Of a DNA stretch of 64,000 bases, positions 34,461-44,285 are shown piece after piece. The translations under genes were made by a program, and so were the position numbers. Within the stretch, counting starts at the first letter, position 1. Every line of letters begins with the position of its first letter. Origin of the DNA: CAVXGU01 sp963761615 (GTDB lineage Bacteria; Acidobacteriota; Vicinamibacteria; Vicinamibacterales; CAVVIG01); the NCBI GenBank assembly GCA_963761615.1, contig CAVXGU010000003.1, positions 2,666,001 through 2,730,000 on the forward strand, in the 5' to 3' direction. A model generated the notes under the pieces. The model was not told the origin of the DNA and made no database searches. It saw only the letters and a program-made list of their open reading frames with translations.

Positions 34461-36554
34461 TCAGTTCGTGACGCGGAAGCCCACGAATTCCGACACCGGC
34501 TTGGTCCCGCCAGCCGATGCGGACACTTCCATCACGTAGTCACCCGGCGCGAGGCTCGCCAGGGGCACTTCGATCTGCGATGGCGCGTCCGGTGCAGGGC
34601 CGGGTTCGACCTTGAGGTCTTCCATCGGCTCGCCGTCCCGGTTGAGCAGGCGCGCCGTGAGCGCTGGCGAAGCCTCGGCGTACACCGGCACCCGCACCAG
34701 CAGCGACTCCGTCCGGCTGAACGCCCGCGCCACTGCCGGCACCGCCTGCGGGTCGTCTTTGATCTTCTGCAGTTCCAGGAACGTCCGGGCACGGAAGACG
34801 GCGGGCGTGCCGAAGACCGTGTCGGGCGCCGTCAGATCCGGCACGGTCACGTCGCGGACCTCGGTGTCCAGCACGGACTGATCCGGGCTGTCGACCTCGA
34901 GACGCATGTGCATCGTGCCGGGCGGCACGTCGAAGCTGACGCGCGAGCCCGCCGGCGCGGGGGTGCCCGCCTTCGGGAGTTGCTCGGGCACCCGTCCCCG
35001 GTAGTAGGGGGTGCCGTCGTCGCCGACGGCCATGATCGAGACCTGCGCCGGCGCGTCATCCGCATCGGGCGTCCGGCCGGGCACACCCGGCCGGGGCGTC
35101 GGCTGCCAGACGAAGGTCACCTTCGTCTTGCCGTCGGCGCCACGGGACGTGCCCAGCCAGGACTCGATGAGGTGCGCCCGGACCGGGACGTCGACCGCGG
35201 CGAGCGCCTGCGTGACGCCGGGCGGAGGCCCGGGCCTGGCGGGCGCCTTGAGGCGCGCGGCGTTCCCCGGCGTGATCGCCCAGTAGCCCCGCCGCGCCCG
35301 CACCTGGACGTCCGGCCGTTTCACGCGAACGGAGATCTGGTGGAACTTGCCGTCGGTGGGCGCGTTCGACGAGTCGTACCCGATGAGGTAATAGGCGCTC
35401 TCGTCGCTCACGATCTGCTTGAGGCCCGGCGCGATGTCGTTGCGGTTCACGATCGCGCGGCCTTCGGTCTGCTCCGAGAGCGACCGCAGCGTGTCCTGCG
35501 TCTGCTGCAGGTACTGGCCGCCGATCTGGCTGCTGATGTTGTCCGCAATGTCGAAATCCGAGCCGGCCAGCCCGCGCGGGTCGATCGCGTAGATCGCGAC
35601 GTTGTTCCGGTTCGCCGTGTCGTAGATGTCGCGGAGGTCGTCGTCCAGCTGCGATCCGGCCAGAAACCCGGCCAGCTGCTCGTTCGGATCGTTCACGCCC
35701 AGCAGGGGACTCGAGTGGCTCTCGATGCCGGGCACCTGCGCGTTGTCGCTGCGCATCTGCGGCGGGACCATGTAGGTGTAGCCCTCGCTGACCAGCAGCA
35801 GGGCCTTGCGCGCTTCCTTGAGACCGCCCAGGTGGATGATGAAGGCCTTGAGCGCAGAGAGGGCCACCTGCACCCGGATCCGCTCGACGGTTTCCGTCGG
35901 GTAGTCGGCGTACTTCTCCTCGAACGCGTTCTTCGGCTCGTAGTCGTACTTCCGGCCGGTGAACTGCTCGAGTGCCTTCTCGATGGCCGCATGGTCGCGG
36001 GTCATCCGGACCGAGTCCAGGGACTCGAGCGGATACATGATCCCGACCATATCCGACGGCCCGAGCTGCTTCTGGACGAACTGGGCGAGCTCGTCGCGCA
36101 CCCGCATGCTCGACTCCCGCCGGACGTGATAGTCGTCCAGGAAGATGCCGAAGAGCCGCACGTCGTCTCGCGCGGCCTCGGCCTGCTCGTCCTCGTCGGT
36201 GCGGATCGGGCGCGGGGGCTCGCCCGACGGCTCCGACGCGCCGCCGTCGAGGTGAATCAGCTTGAAGGTCTGGATGGTCTGCGGCTTGCCGTCCTCCAGG
36301 ACCTGGAAGTCGTTCTGGGTGAGGTTGGTGATCGGCGCGCCGTTGTGCGACGAGACGATCACGTCGACCCGGACGAAGTTGATGCCCGCGCGGAAGACCG
36401 GCTGCTGCGCGTTCGGCCCGGCGGAAGGCGCCTGCTGGTCGGCCGGCGCGGGCGGGCCCGGCGGCGGCGCGGGCTGCTGCGCGTCGCCGCGCGCGCCGAG
36501 CGCCACCACCGCGAGGGCTACCGCGCCGATCGTGCCGCGGAGCTTCCAAGCCAC
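34461..36554 (-). CDS. Secreted VWFA-related acidobacterial-type protein (upstream copy)
   Basis: The product has 697 residues. A signal peptide (GTIGAVALAVVALGARGDAQ) and a Pro/Ala-rich linker precede FVRVDVIVSSHNGAPITNLTQ and RLFGIFLDDYHVRRESSMRVRDELAQF, then RKALLLVSEGYTYMVPPQ. This is the long form of the VWFA-related acidobacterial family, whose members often begin with VRVDV..VTD..G.pV..L...DF. The C-terminal 300 residues are predicted beta-sandwich. The GTG start at 36554 has no strong ribosome binding site. The tandem paralogue downstream shares the domain order. Confidence 0.78.
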   Translation of the reverse strand: MAWKLRGTIGAVALAVVALGARGDAQQPAPPPGPPAPADQQAPSAGPNAQQPVFRAGINFVRVDVIVSSHNGAPITNLTQNDFQVLEDGKPQTIQTFKLIHLDGGASEPSGEPPRPIRTDEDEQAEAARDDVRLFGIFLDDYHVRRESSMRVRDELAQFVQKQLGPSDMVGIMYPLESLDSVRMTRDHAAIEKALEQFTGRKYDYEPKNAFEEKYADYPTETVERIRVQVALSALKAFIIHLGGLKEARKALLLVSEGYTYMVPPQMRSDNAQVPGIESHSSPLLGVNDPNEQLAGFLAGSQLDDDLRDIYDTANRNNVAIYAIDPRGLAGSDFDIADNISSQIGGQYLQQTQDTLRSLSEQTEGRAIVNRNDIAPGLKQIVSDESAYYLIGYDSSNAPTDGKFHQISVRVKRPDVQVRARRGYWAITPGNAARLKAPARPGPPPGVTQALAAVDVPVRAHLIESWLGTSRGADGKTKVTFVWQPTPRPGVPGRTPDADDAPAQVSIMAVGDDGTPYYRGRVPEQLPKAGTPAPAGSRVSFDVPPGTMHMRLEVDSPDQSVLDTEVRDVTVPDLTAPDTVFGTPAVFRARTFLELQKIKDDPQAVPAVARAFSRTESLLVRVPVYAEASPALTARLLNRDGEPMEDLKVEPGPAPDAPSQIEVPLASLAPGDYVMEVSASAGGTKPVSEFVGFRVTN

Positions 36555-36583
36555 CGTCCCATCTTAAACCAACCCACCCGCCC

Positions 36584-37720
36584 TCATCGCAGCAGCTGCG
36601 CCGCGATGATCATCCGCTGGGCTTCCGACGTGCCCTGGTAGATTTCCGTGGCGCGCACGTCGCGGAACAGGCGTTCGACCACCGATCCCTGGCGGTAGCC
36701 CGCCGACGCCAGGATCTGCATCGCCCGATCGGCGGCCTTGTGCGCGGCCTCGGACGCCGCGAGCTTGGCCATGGACGACTCGAGCGGGCCGTCGCCGCGC
36801 GGATCGCGGGCCGCGGCGGCCTTCCACGTCAGCAGACGCGCCGCGTCCAGCTCGGTGGCGACATCCGCCAGCATCCACTGAATGGCCTCGAACTGGCCGA
36901 TCGGTCGGCCGAAGGCGTACCGCGTCTTCGCATGGGCCACTGCTTCGGCGAGCGCCGCGTCGCCGAGGCCGAGCGCCTGCGCGGCGATGGCGATGCGGCC
37001 GCCGCGGAGCGTCCAGGTCGCCAGCGGGAACCCGCGATCGACCTCGCCGAGCACGTCGGCGTCGCCGACGGCCACGTCGAGCTCGAGGTCCATGCAGCCG
37101 AGACCGCGGACGCCGAGCGATCGATCGCACCGCGTGCGGACGATGCCTCGCGTGTCCATCGGCACCAGGAAGGCGGTGATGCCCCGTCCCCGCTCGCCCG
37201 GCCGCGTCGCCGCGAAGACGATGGCGACCGACGCGGCGTCCGCGTTGGCCACCCAGACCTTCCGCCCCTGCAGGCGATAGCCGCCGCTCGTCTTCACGGC
37301 GCGCGTCGTCTGATTGGCGGCGTCGGTCCCGGCACCGTCCTCGGACAGCGCGAACGACCCGATGGCTTCCCCGGTCGCCAGCGCCCGCAACCACCGCGCC
37401 TGCTGCGCCGCGGTTCCCGCGTACGCGACGGCTTCGGCCACGAGCGAGGTCGTGACCGAGAGGGACACGGCGACGGTCGCGCTCGCGCGGGCCACGGCCT
37501 CGATCGCCAGGACGTAGCTCAGGTAGTCGAGGCCGCGGCCGCCCCAGTCGGCGGCGATCGGGATGCCGCAGAGGCCCCGCGCCGCGGCGTCGCGCATCAC
37601 GTCGGCGGGGAACTCGTTGGTGCGGTCGATCTCCGCCGCGCGCGGCGCCACGACCTCGCGCGCGAACGCCGCCGCGTCGCGCGCGAACGCTTCCTGCTCC
37701 GGGGTCAGCGCGATCCGCAT
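36584..37720 (-). CDS. Acyl-CoA dehydrogenase
   Basis: The product has 378 residues, a usual length. FAREVVAPRAAEIDRTNEFP opens the N-terminal helical domain, SFALSEDGAGTDAA is the FAD/substrate signature, and YAFGRPIGQFEAIQWMLADV and TEIYQGTSEAQRMIIA close the C-terminal domain. In the latter, the Glu of IYQGTSE-type motifs serves as general base in many members. It takes electrons from an acyl-CoA to ETF; chain length is not readable. The ATG at 37720 has AGGGAG upstream. It follows the HIT gene across a hairpin. Confidence 0.9.
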   Translation of the reverse strand: MRIALTPEQEAFARDAAAFAREVVAPRAAEIDRTNEFPADVMRDAAARGLCGIPIAADWGGRGLDYLSYVLAIEAVARASATVAVSLSVTTSLVAEAVAYAGTAAQQARWLRALATGEAIGSFALSEDGAGTDAANQTTRAVKTSGGYRLQGRKVWVANADAASVAIVFAATRPGERGRGITAFLVPMDTRGIVRTRCDRSLGVRGLGCMDLELDVAVGDADVLGEVDRGFPLATWTLRGGRIAIAAQALGLGDAALAEAVAHAKTRYAFGRPIGQFEAIQWMLADVATELDAARLLTWKAAAARDPRGDGPLESSMAKLAASEAAHKAADRAMQILASAGYRQGSVVERLFRDVRATEIYQGTSEAQRMIIAAQLLR

Positions 37721-37739
37721 GCGTCTCCCTTGCCACAGC

Positions 37740-37758
37740 GGGACGCCGAGGGCGTCCC
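37740..37758. repeat. Palindromic hairpin between HIT gene and acyl-CoA dehydrogenase
   Basis: GGGACGCC, GAG, GGCGTCCC: a perfect 8-base stem with a 3-base loop. It may terminate or attenuate transcription between two same-strand genes, or be a REP-type element. Confidence 0.5.
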
Positions 37759-37767
37759 CGCGCGCGG

Positions 37768-38268
37768 CTACCCGTCCGTCAGGCGCTCGAAGATGGGCTT
37801 CAGGCGGCTGGCGGTCGCGTCGAGCTGCTCGGGCAGCACGCGGACGTTGCCCACGACGGTCATGAAGTTCGTGTCGCCGTTCCAGCGCGGCACGAGGTGA
37901 ACGTGCAGGTGGTCGAGAATGCCGGCGCCGGCGGGACGCCCGAGGTTCATCCCCACGTTGATGCCGTGCGGCTGGTACGCCTCGGTGAGCGCCATCTCCG
38001 CCAGGCGCGCGAGCCGCATCAGCTCGGTCTGCTCGTCGGCCGTGAGGGCCTGGAGCGTGGCCACGTGCCGGTTGGGCACGACCATGAGGTGGCCGTTGTT
38101 GTAGGGATATCGGTTGAGGATGATGTAGGCGACGCGCCCGCGCTGCACGACGAGCGCATCGTCGGGCGACGGGGCCGCGTCCGCCGCGGCGCAGAAGATA
38201 CAGCGTTCGGAGGCCTGCCCGGTTCCCGTCACGTACGCCAGCCTCCAGGGAGACCATAACCGCTCCAT
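37768..38268 (-). CDS. HIT-domain nucleotide hydrolase/phosphorylase
   Basis: The product has 166 residues. The histidine triad H120-L-H122-V-H124 lies in ILDHLHVHLVPRW. RCIFC near the N-terminus is the zinc pair of the Ap4A phosphorylase-like branch, and AYIILNRYPYNNGHLMVVPNRHV is the conserved core. The likely activity is cleavage of diadenosine polyphosphates or AMP adducts. It follows ihf and rpsA on the same strand. Confidence 0.88.
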   Translation of the reverse strand: MERLWSPWRLAYVTGTGQASERCIFCAAADAAPSPDDALVVQRGRVAYIILNRYPYNNGHLMVVPNRHVATLQALTADEQTELMRLARLAEMALTEAYQPHGINVGMNLGRPAGAGILDHLHVHLVPRWNGDTNFMTVVGNVRVLPEQLDATASRLKPIFERLTDG

Positions 38269-38298
38269 GCCGCGCGTCCGGGCTTCGGGACGCGCCGG

Positions 38299-38643
38299 CT
38301 ACAGGGCGACCGCGTCGGGCGGCGCGGTCTCCCCTGCGGCGTCGGAGCCGGGGTCGCGGTTGATCAGCTCCTTCAACTCCTTCCCCGGCTTGAAATACGG
38401 CACCTTCTTGGGCGGCACGTCCACCTTGTCACCGGTCTTGGGATTGCGCCCTTTCCGGGGCTCGCGCTTCCGGAGGCGGAAGCTGCCGAACCCGCGGAGC
38501 TCGATCTTCTCGCCCCGGTGCAGGGCGTCGATGATGCTGCGGAACACCGTGTCGACGATGACTTCCGAGTGCTTCTTGGTGAGGTCCGACACCCGCGAGA
38601 CTTCCTCGACCAGCTCCGCCTTGGTCATGCTGCCGCCAGTCAT
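38299..38643 (-). CDS. ihfB: IHF/HU-family DNA-binding protein
   Basis: The product has 114 residues. MTKAELVEEVSRVSDLTKKH is the helical dimer part and ELRGFGSFRLRKREPRKGRNPKTG is the beta-arm with the intercalating loop. The C-terminal tail (about 20 acidic or neutral residues) is longer than in most IHF subunits. The position after rpsA matches the cmk-rpsA-ihfB order of many bacteria, which supports the beta-subunit name, but it could act as an HU homodimer. ATG 38643 has GGAG at proper distance. Confidence 0.85.
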   Translation of the reverse strand: MTGGSMTKAELVEEVSRVSDLTKKHSEVIVDTVFRSIIDALHRGEKIELRGFGSFRLRKREPRKGRNPKTGDKVDVPPKKVPYFKPGKELKELINRDPGSDAAGETAPPDAVAL

Positions 38644-38666
38644 GTGCACTCCCGTGGCCTGCCTCC

Positions 38667-40430
<1,764 letters not shown>

Positions 40431-40465
40431 GCCGTACGCGTCCTCCTCTGTCGTCCGCCGATCGA

Positions 40466-40482
40466 CTCGAGGCGCCCTCGAG
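40466..40482 (-). promoter_or_regulatory. Hairpin in the rpsA mRNA leader
   Basis: CTCGAGG, CGC, CCTCGAG: a perfect 7-base stem, 35 bases before the rpsA start. S1 represses its own translation through leader structure in other bacteria, so this stem is a candidate element. Confidence 0.4.
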
Positions 40483-40598
40483 CGGTCTCGCCGGACTGAT
40501 CGATTGCCGGTATTGGGTGCGGAAGCCGGCGCCCCGCCTGTTCAGCGCCGAAGCCCTGCCCGGGCCGGGCGGCCCGTAGGCAGGTGTTCGCTGAATTC

Positions 40599-40629
40599 CG
40601 ATAAGCAATAGAGAGTACGACACTTATCG
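40599..40629. promoter_or_regulatory. Inverted repeat straddling the rpsA -10 box, candidate operator
   Basis: CGATAAG (40599-40605) and CTTATCG (40623-40629) are perfect 7-base inverted half-sites with a 17-base gap. One half lies in the rpsA promoter spacer, the other at the expected start of transcription. It also sits between rpsA and the divergent DUF6335 gene. Confidence 0.5.
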
Positions 40630-40641
40630 TCAAACTGTCAA
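40612..40641 (-). promoter_or_regulatory. rpsA promoter
   Basis: On the minus strand a perfect TTGACA (40641-40636), an 18-base spacer and TACTCT (40617-40612). It is one of the few promoters here with a consensus -35. Confidence 0.6.
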
Positions 40642-40660
40642 GGCTGGAAAGGACGCCGAC

Positions 40661-41290
40661 ATGGCCAAGCGTAAGGCGCCGCGCCGCGCGAAATCTCTGC
40701 GATCGAAGCTACAGGCGAAGCGGCGCTCGGTCAAACGCCAGATCCGGAAACGCAAGCCCGCCCGCGCGGCCAAACGCCCCACCCGCCGCCCGGCGGCGGC
40801 CATCACGCGCGCCCGGAAGGCGGCACCGGCCGCCAAGGCGGGCGCCAAGGCGGCCCGCCCGGCCCCGCGCGCGAAGAAGTGCGCGGCCCGCCCGAGCCGG
40901 ACGAAGCGTCCGCGCCTCGACCGCGAGCGGCGCGTGCTGAACGAGCCGTCGCCACCTTCGTCGCTCGACATGAACCGCCACGGGTCGGCTGCCAGCACCG
41001 GACGCCACGAGCTGCAGCAGAGCCTGCTCGAGCACCCCGGGATGACGCCGGCGCTCACCGGCGGCGATGTCGACGCCGACTGGGAAAACGCCTACTTCAG
41101 CGGCGACGAAGCGCCAGGCGGCGACAACCCGACTCCGGATCAGGACCGCGTGGACGACATCGGCCGGTCCATCGGTCTGCAGTACGACGACAACGAGGAG
41201 CTCAAGGGAGACGAGAAGGTCGTCGAACGCGACAAGCACCGCTGGGAGCTGGACCCGGCCTCGTCGGAGGACTACCGGGACAGGAAGTGA
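40661..41290 (+). CDS. Histone-like Lys/Arg/Ala-rich tail fused to a DUF6335-like domain
   Basis: The product has 209 residues in two parts. Residues 1-92 are extremely basic (KRKAPRRAKSLRSKLQAKRR, later APAAKAGAKAARPAPRAKK), like histone H1 or bacterial H1-like proteins. Residues about 110-209 are acidic and match the DUF6335 pattern: DVDADWENAYFSGDEAPGG, NPTPDQDRVDDIGRSIG and a C-terminal HRWELDPASSEDY. GGAAAGGA precedes the ATG. Nucleic-acid binding by the tail is inferred and the acidic domain has no known function. It interrupts the usual cmk-rpsA neighbourhood and is divergent from rpsA. Confidence 0.65.
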   Translation: MAKRKAPRRAKSLRSKLQAKRRSVKRQIRKRKPARAAKRPTRRPAAAITRARKAAPAAKAGAKAARPAPRAKKCAARPSRTKRPRLDRERRVLNEPSPPSSLDMNRHGSAASTGRHELQQSLLEHPGMTPALTGGDVDADWENAYFSGDEAPGGDNPTPDQDRVDDIGRSIGLQYDDNEELKGDEKVVERDKHRWELDPASSEDYRDRK

Positions 41291-41317
41291 GTGCCGGGCG
41301 CCGGCGTGGGAGCACGC

Positions 41318-41971
41318 TCAGAGCTTCTGCTTCACGATCTCCATCACCTCGTCCACGACCTGATCCACCGACTTCCCCGTGGTGTCGATGACCGTGGCGT
41401 CGGGGGCGGCGTAGAGGGGTGACACGGCGCGCGTGCGGTCGGCCTCGTCCCGGGCGGTGAGCGCCGTCGCGACGGCCTCGACGGCGGTCGGTCCCGAGTG
41501 GGCCGGGTCCGCGGCGCGCCGACGCGCCCGCTCCTCCGGCGACGCGTCGAGATACAGCTTGACGTCGGCGTTCGGGAAGACCACGGTCCCGATGTCGCGG
41601 CCCTCCATGACGATTCCACCGCCCGCGCCGATGCGCTGCTGGCGGTCGACGAGCAGCGCCCGCACCTTGCCCAGCCGCGCCACCGCGGCGGCGGCTCTGT
41701 CGATCTCGGGCGTCCGGATGGCGCGGGTGACGTCCGTCCCGTCGATCACCGCGGCGCCGGCCGAGACGTCGATGCGCGCGCGGGCGGCCAGCTGAGCGAT
41801 CGCGGCTTCGTCGGCCAGGTCGATGCCGCGCTGGAGCACCTGCCACGCCACCGCGCGGTACATCGCGCCGCTGTCCACGTGCCGGTACCCCAGGGCGCTC
41901 GCGACGGCGCGGGCGACCGTGCCCTTCCCCGCACCGGACGGACCGTCGATGGCAATCACGAGAGGCTTCAT
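41318..41971 (-). CDS. cmk: Cytidylate kinase
   Basis: The product has 217 residues. The P-loop is AIDGPSGAGKGTVARAVA, followed by YRHVDSGAMYRAVAW, the CMP-binding and lid segments GRDIGTVVFPNADVKLYLDAS, and RR residues. It phosphorylates CMP and dCMP. ATG 41971 is chosen over an upstream start because the P-loop strand begins directly after it. Conserved cmk-rpsA-ihfB order is kept apart from the inserted DUF6335 gene on the other strand. Confidence 0.93.
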   Translation of the reverse strand: MKPLVIAIDGPSGAGKGTVARAVASALGYRHVDSGAMYRAVAWQVLQRGIDLADEAAIAQLAARARIDVSAGAAVIDGTDVTRAIRTPEIDRAAAAVARLGKVRALLVDRQQRIGAGGGIVMEGRDIGTVVFPNADVKLYLDASPEERARRRAADPAHSGPTAVEAVATALTARDEADRTRAVSPLYAAPDATVIDTTGKSVDQVVDEVMEIVKQKL

Positions 41972-41982
41972 GTCGGGCCGGG

Positions 41983-41991
41983 AGTGTAGCA
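41983..41991 (-). promoter_or_regulatory. Extended -10 box of cmk
   Basis: The minus strand reads TGCTACACT, ending 11 bases before the cmk ATG. No ribosome binding site is seen. Confidence 0.45.
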
Positions 41992-42003
41992 CGCGATTTC
42001 GGC

Positions 42004-42009
42004 TACGCT
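42004..42009 (+). promoter_or_regulatory. -10-like TACGCT box of rluB
   Basis: TACGCT ends 7 bases before the ATG at 42017. It is divergent from the cmk box only 12 bases away. Confidence 0.35.
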
Positions 42010-42016
42010 GTCGGGG

Positions 42017-42802
42017 ATGGAACGACTGCAGAAGATCCTGTCGCAGGCCGGCGTCGCCTCACGCCGCGCCTCGGAGCAGCTGATGCTCGACGGCCGCGTC
42101 GCCGTGAACGGCATCGTCGTCCGCGAGCTGGGGACGAAGGCCGATCCGGGCGCGGACGACATCCGCGTGGACGGCCGCCGCGTGCGCGTGGCCGCGGTGC
42201 ACCGGTACCTGCTCCTGAACAAGCCGCGCGGCTACGTCACGACGCGGTCCGATCCCGAGCGCCGCCCGACGGTCATCGACCTGCTGAAGGGCGTCCGCGA
42301 GTACGTGTATCCGGTCGGCCGGCTCGACTACGACTCCGAAGGCCTGCTGCTGCTCACCAACGACGGCGACCTCGCGGCGCGGCTGACGCATCCGCGGCAT
42401 GGCGTGCCGCGCATCTACGAAGCCGACGTCCTCGGCGTGCCCGACGCCCACGACGTCGACCGTCTGCGCCGCGGTCTGGTGGTCGACGGCCGGCGCACGG
42501 CACCGGCCCAGGTCAGCGTCAAGCCGAGGAGCGCCCGCAGCGGGGGCGCCACGCTGGTCATCAGCGTGCGCGAAGGGCGGAACCGCCAGGTGCGGAAGAT
42601 GTGCGAGTCCATCGGCCATCCGGTCGATCGCCTGCGGCGGGTCGCGATTGGACCCATCCGCGACGACCGCCTCAAGCCGGGACAGTGGCGGGACTTGACG
42701 GCGGATGAAGTGAAACGACTCGGCCGGTCCCGGGAAACCACGGAGGAGACGAAGAGCGCCAGGAAGCCGCGGCCCCCGGCCCGGCGCTCCGGATCTGCGT
42801 GA
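42017..42802 (+). CDS. rluB: 23S/16S rRNA pseudouridine synthase of the RluB/RsuA family
   Basis: The product has 261 residues. An S4 RNA-binding domain (LQKILSQAGVASRRASEQLMLDGRVAVNG) is followed by LLLNKPRGYVTT, the catalytic Asp in VGRLDYDSEGLLLLTNDG, and EGRNRQVRKMCESIGHPV. The Lys/Arg-rich tail suits RluB (U2605 of 23S rRNA), but RsuA or RluF activity cannot be ruled out. It converges on scpB, a common neighbour of rluB. Confidence 0.88.
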   Translation: MERLQKILSQAGVASRRASEQLMLDGRVAVNGIVVRELGTKADPGADDIRVDGRRVRVAAVHRYLLLNKPRGYVTTRSDPERRPTVIDLLKGVREYVYPVGRLDYDSEGLLLLTNDGDLAARLTHPRHGVPRIYEADVLGVPDAHDVDRLRRGLVVDGRRTAPAQVSVKPRSARSGGATLVISVREGRNRQVRKMCESIGHPVDRLRRVAIGPIRDDRLKPGQWRDLTADEVKRLGRSRETTEETKSARKPRPPARRSGSA

Positions 42803-42838
42803 TCCGTCGCGGCCGGCGTGCGATCGTGACGTCGCCCG

Positions 42839-43483
42839 TCAGTGGATCGACTGCGGCGGGTCCTCGTCCTCGAATTCCTCGTCGTCTTCCTCGTCGGGCT
42901 CGACGAGCGGCAGCTGGTCTTCGCTGGGCGTGCGCTCGACCAGGATGGGCGCGTCGAGGCCCAGGGCCTCGGCCATGTCCTCCACCTTCGGAAGGTCGCC
43001 CAGGTCGTTCAGCCCGAAGCGGATGAGAAACTCGCGGGTGGTCCCGTACAGGAACGGCCGGCCGACGACGGCCTTGCGGCCGACGATCTTGACCAGGTGG
43101 CGCTCGAGCAGCGTGTTCAGCACGCCCGAGGTGTTGACCCCTCTGATCTCGCCGACTTCCAGGGCGGTGATCGGCTGCTTGTAGGCGATGACGGCGAGCG
43201 TCTCGAGGGCCTGGACGGTGAGCTTCTGGGTGCTCCGCTCGTGGAACAGCCGGCGCACCCATTCGTGCAGGTCGGGGCGGGTCATGATCTGATAGCCGCC
43301 GGCCACGTCGACCAGCTGCAGCCCGCCGGGCCGTTCGTAGTCGCGCTTCAGCTCGGCGAGCGCCTCCTCGATCGCGTCCTTCGGCTCGTCCTCGACGAGC
43401 TTGCAGATCGCCTTCAGCGTCAGCGGCTCGGGCGAGGCGAAGATCAGGGCCTCGAGAATCGCCTTCAGGGACGTGTCAGCCAC
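42839..43483 (-). CDS. scpB: Segregation and condensation protein B
   Basis: The product has 214 residues with two winged-helix domains (LKAILEALIFASPEPLTLKAI and LTVQALETLAVIAYKQPIT, then VNTSGVLNTLLERHLVKIVGRK) and an acidic tail. It binds ScpA and SMC to organise chromosomes. I chose GTG 43483, with GGAGA upstream and an 8-base overlap with scpA, over a TTG at 43504. Confidence 0.92.
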   Translation of the reverse strand: MADTSLKAILEALIFASPEPLTLKAICKLVEDEPKDAIEEALAELKRDYERPGGLQLVDVAGGYQIMTRPDLHEWVRRLFHERSTQKLTVQALETLAVIAYKQPITALEVGEIRGVNTSGVLNTLLERHLVKIVGRKAVVGRPFLYGTTREFLIRFGLNDLGDLPKVEDMAEALGLDAPILVERTPSEDQLPLVEPDEEDDEEFEDEDPPQSIH

Positions 43484-44285
43484 GATGGGTCTCCGGATCG
43501 CCAATGGGATGCGGCGCGTCGGACGGGCGGGGCCGCTTGTAGACGCGGATCGGCCCGAACGGACTCGACTGGTACACGCGCACCAGCTTGAGACGGATCA
43601 TCTCGAGCAGCGCCAGGAAGGTCACGACGAGCGCGCCGCGGTCGGCGGCGTCCTCGAACAGGTCCTCGAATCCGCAGGCCTCGCTCTCCGAGAGCCGCAC
43701 GAGGAGCTGCTCGATCCGCGCCTCGACCGACATCTGCTCGGGCGGCAGCAGCACGCGCGGCCGCTGCTTCGCGCGCTCGACGACGGCCTGGAACGCCGAC
43801 AGGAGGCTGAAGAGATCGACCTCGAGCTCGGGTTCGTACTCCTCGCCGGCGATCTCGGCCACCCGCTCGTCCGGGCGCAGCCACTGCGCCGACCGAAGCT
43901 GCTCGCGCTCGTGCAGCAGACCCGCCGCCGCCTTGTACTTCTGATGCTCGAGGAGGCGCCGGACGAGGGCGTCGCGCGGATCCTCCGACTCCTCCCCCTC
44001 GGTTCCCGCAGCCGTCTCCGGCCGCGGCAGGAGCATCTTCGACTTGATGTGAATCAGCGTCGCCGCCATCACCAGGTACTCCCCCGCCACGTCGAGGTTC
44101 AGCTCCTGCATCAGCTGCAGCGCATCCAGGTACTGCCGGGTGATGAGCGCGATGGGGATGTCGTGGACGCTCACCTCGTTCCTGCGGATGAGGTGCAGCA
44201 GCAGGTCGAGCGGCCCCTCGAAGTTCTCGAGCTTGACCGGGAAGGCGTCGACCGCCGATTCGAAGTCCGGCACGCGGTCGGCCAT
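43476..44285 (-). CDS. scpA: Segregation and condensation protein A
   Basis: The product has 269 residues, the kleisin subunit of the SMC complex. The N-terminal FEGPLDLLLHLIRRNEVSVHDIPIALIT is diagnostic, and the C-terminal winged helix contains LVVTFLALLEMIRLKLVRVYQ. The ATG at 44285 overlaps the trpS stop as ATGA and its own stop overlaps scpB. Coupled translation would keep ScpA and ScpB in proportion. Confidence 0.93.
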   Translation of the reverse strand: MADRVPDFESAVDAFPVKLENFEGPLDLLLHLIRRNEVSVHDIPIALITRQYLDALQLMQELNLDVAGEYLVMAATLIHIKSKMLLPRPETAAGTEGEESEDPRDALVRRLLEHQKYKAAAGLLHEREQLRSAQWLRPDERVAEIAGEEYEPELEVDLFSLLSAFQAVVERAKQRPRVLLPPEQMSVEARIEQLLVRLSESEACGFEDLFEDAADRGALVVTFLALLEMIRLKLVRVYQSSPFGPIRVYKRPRPSDAPHPIGDPETHRG

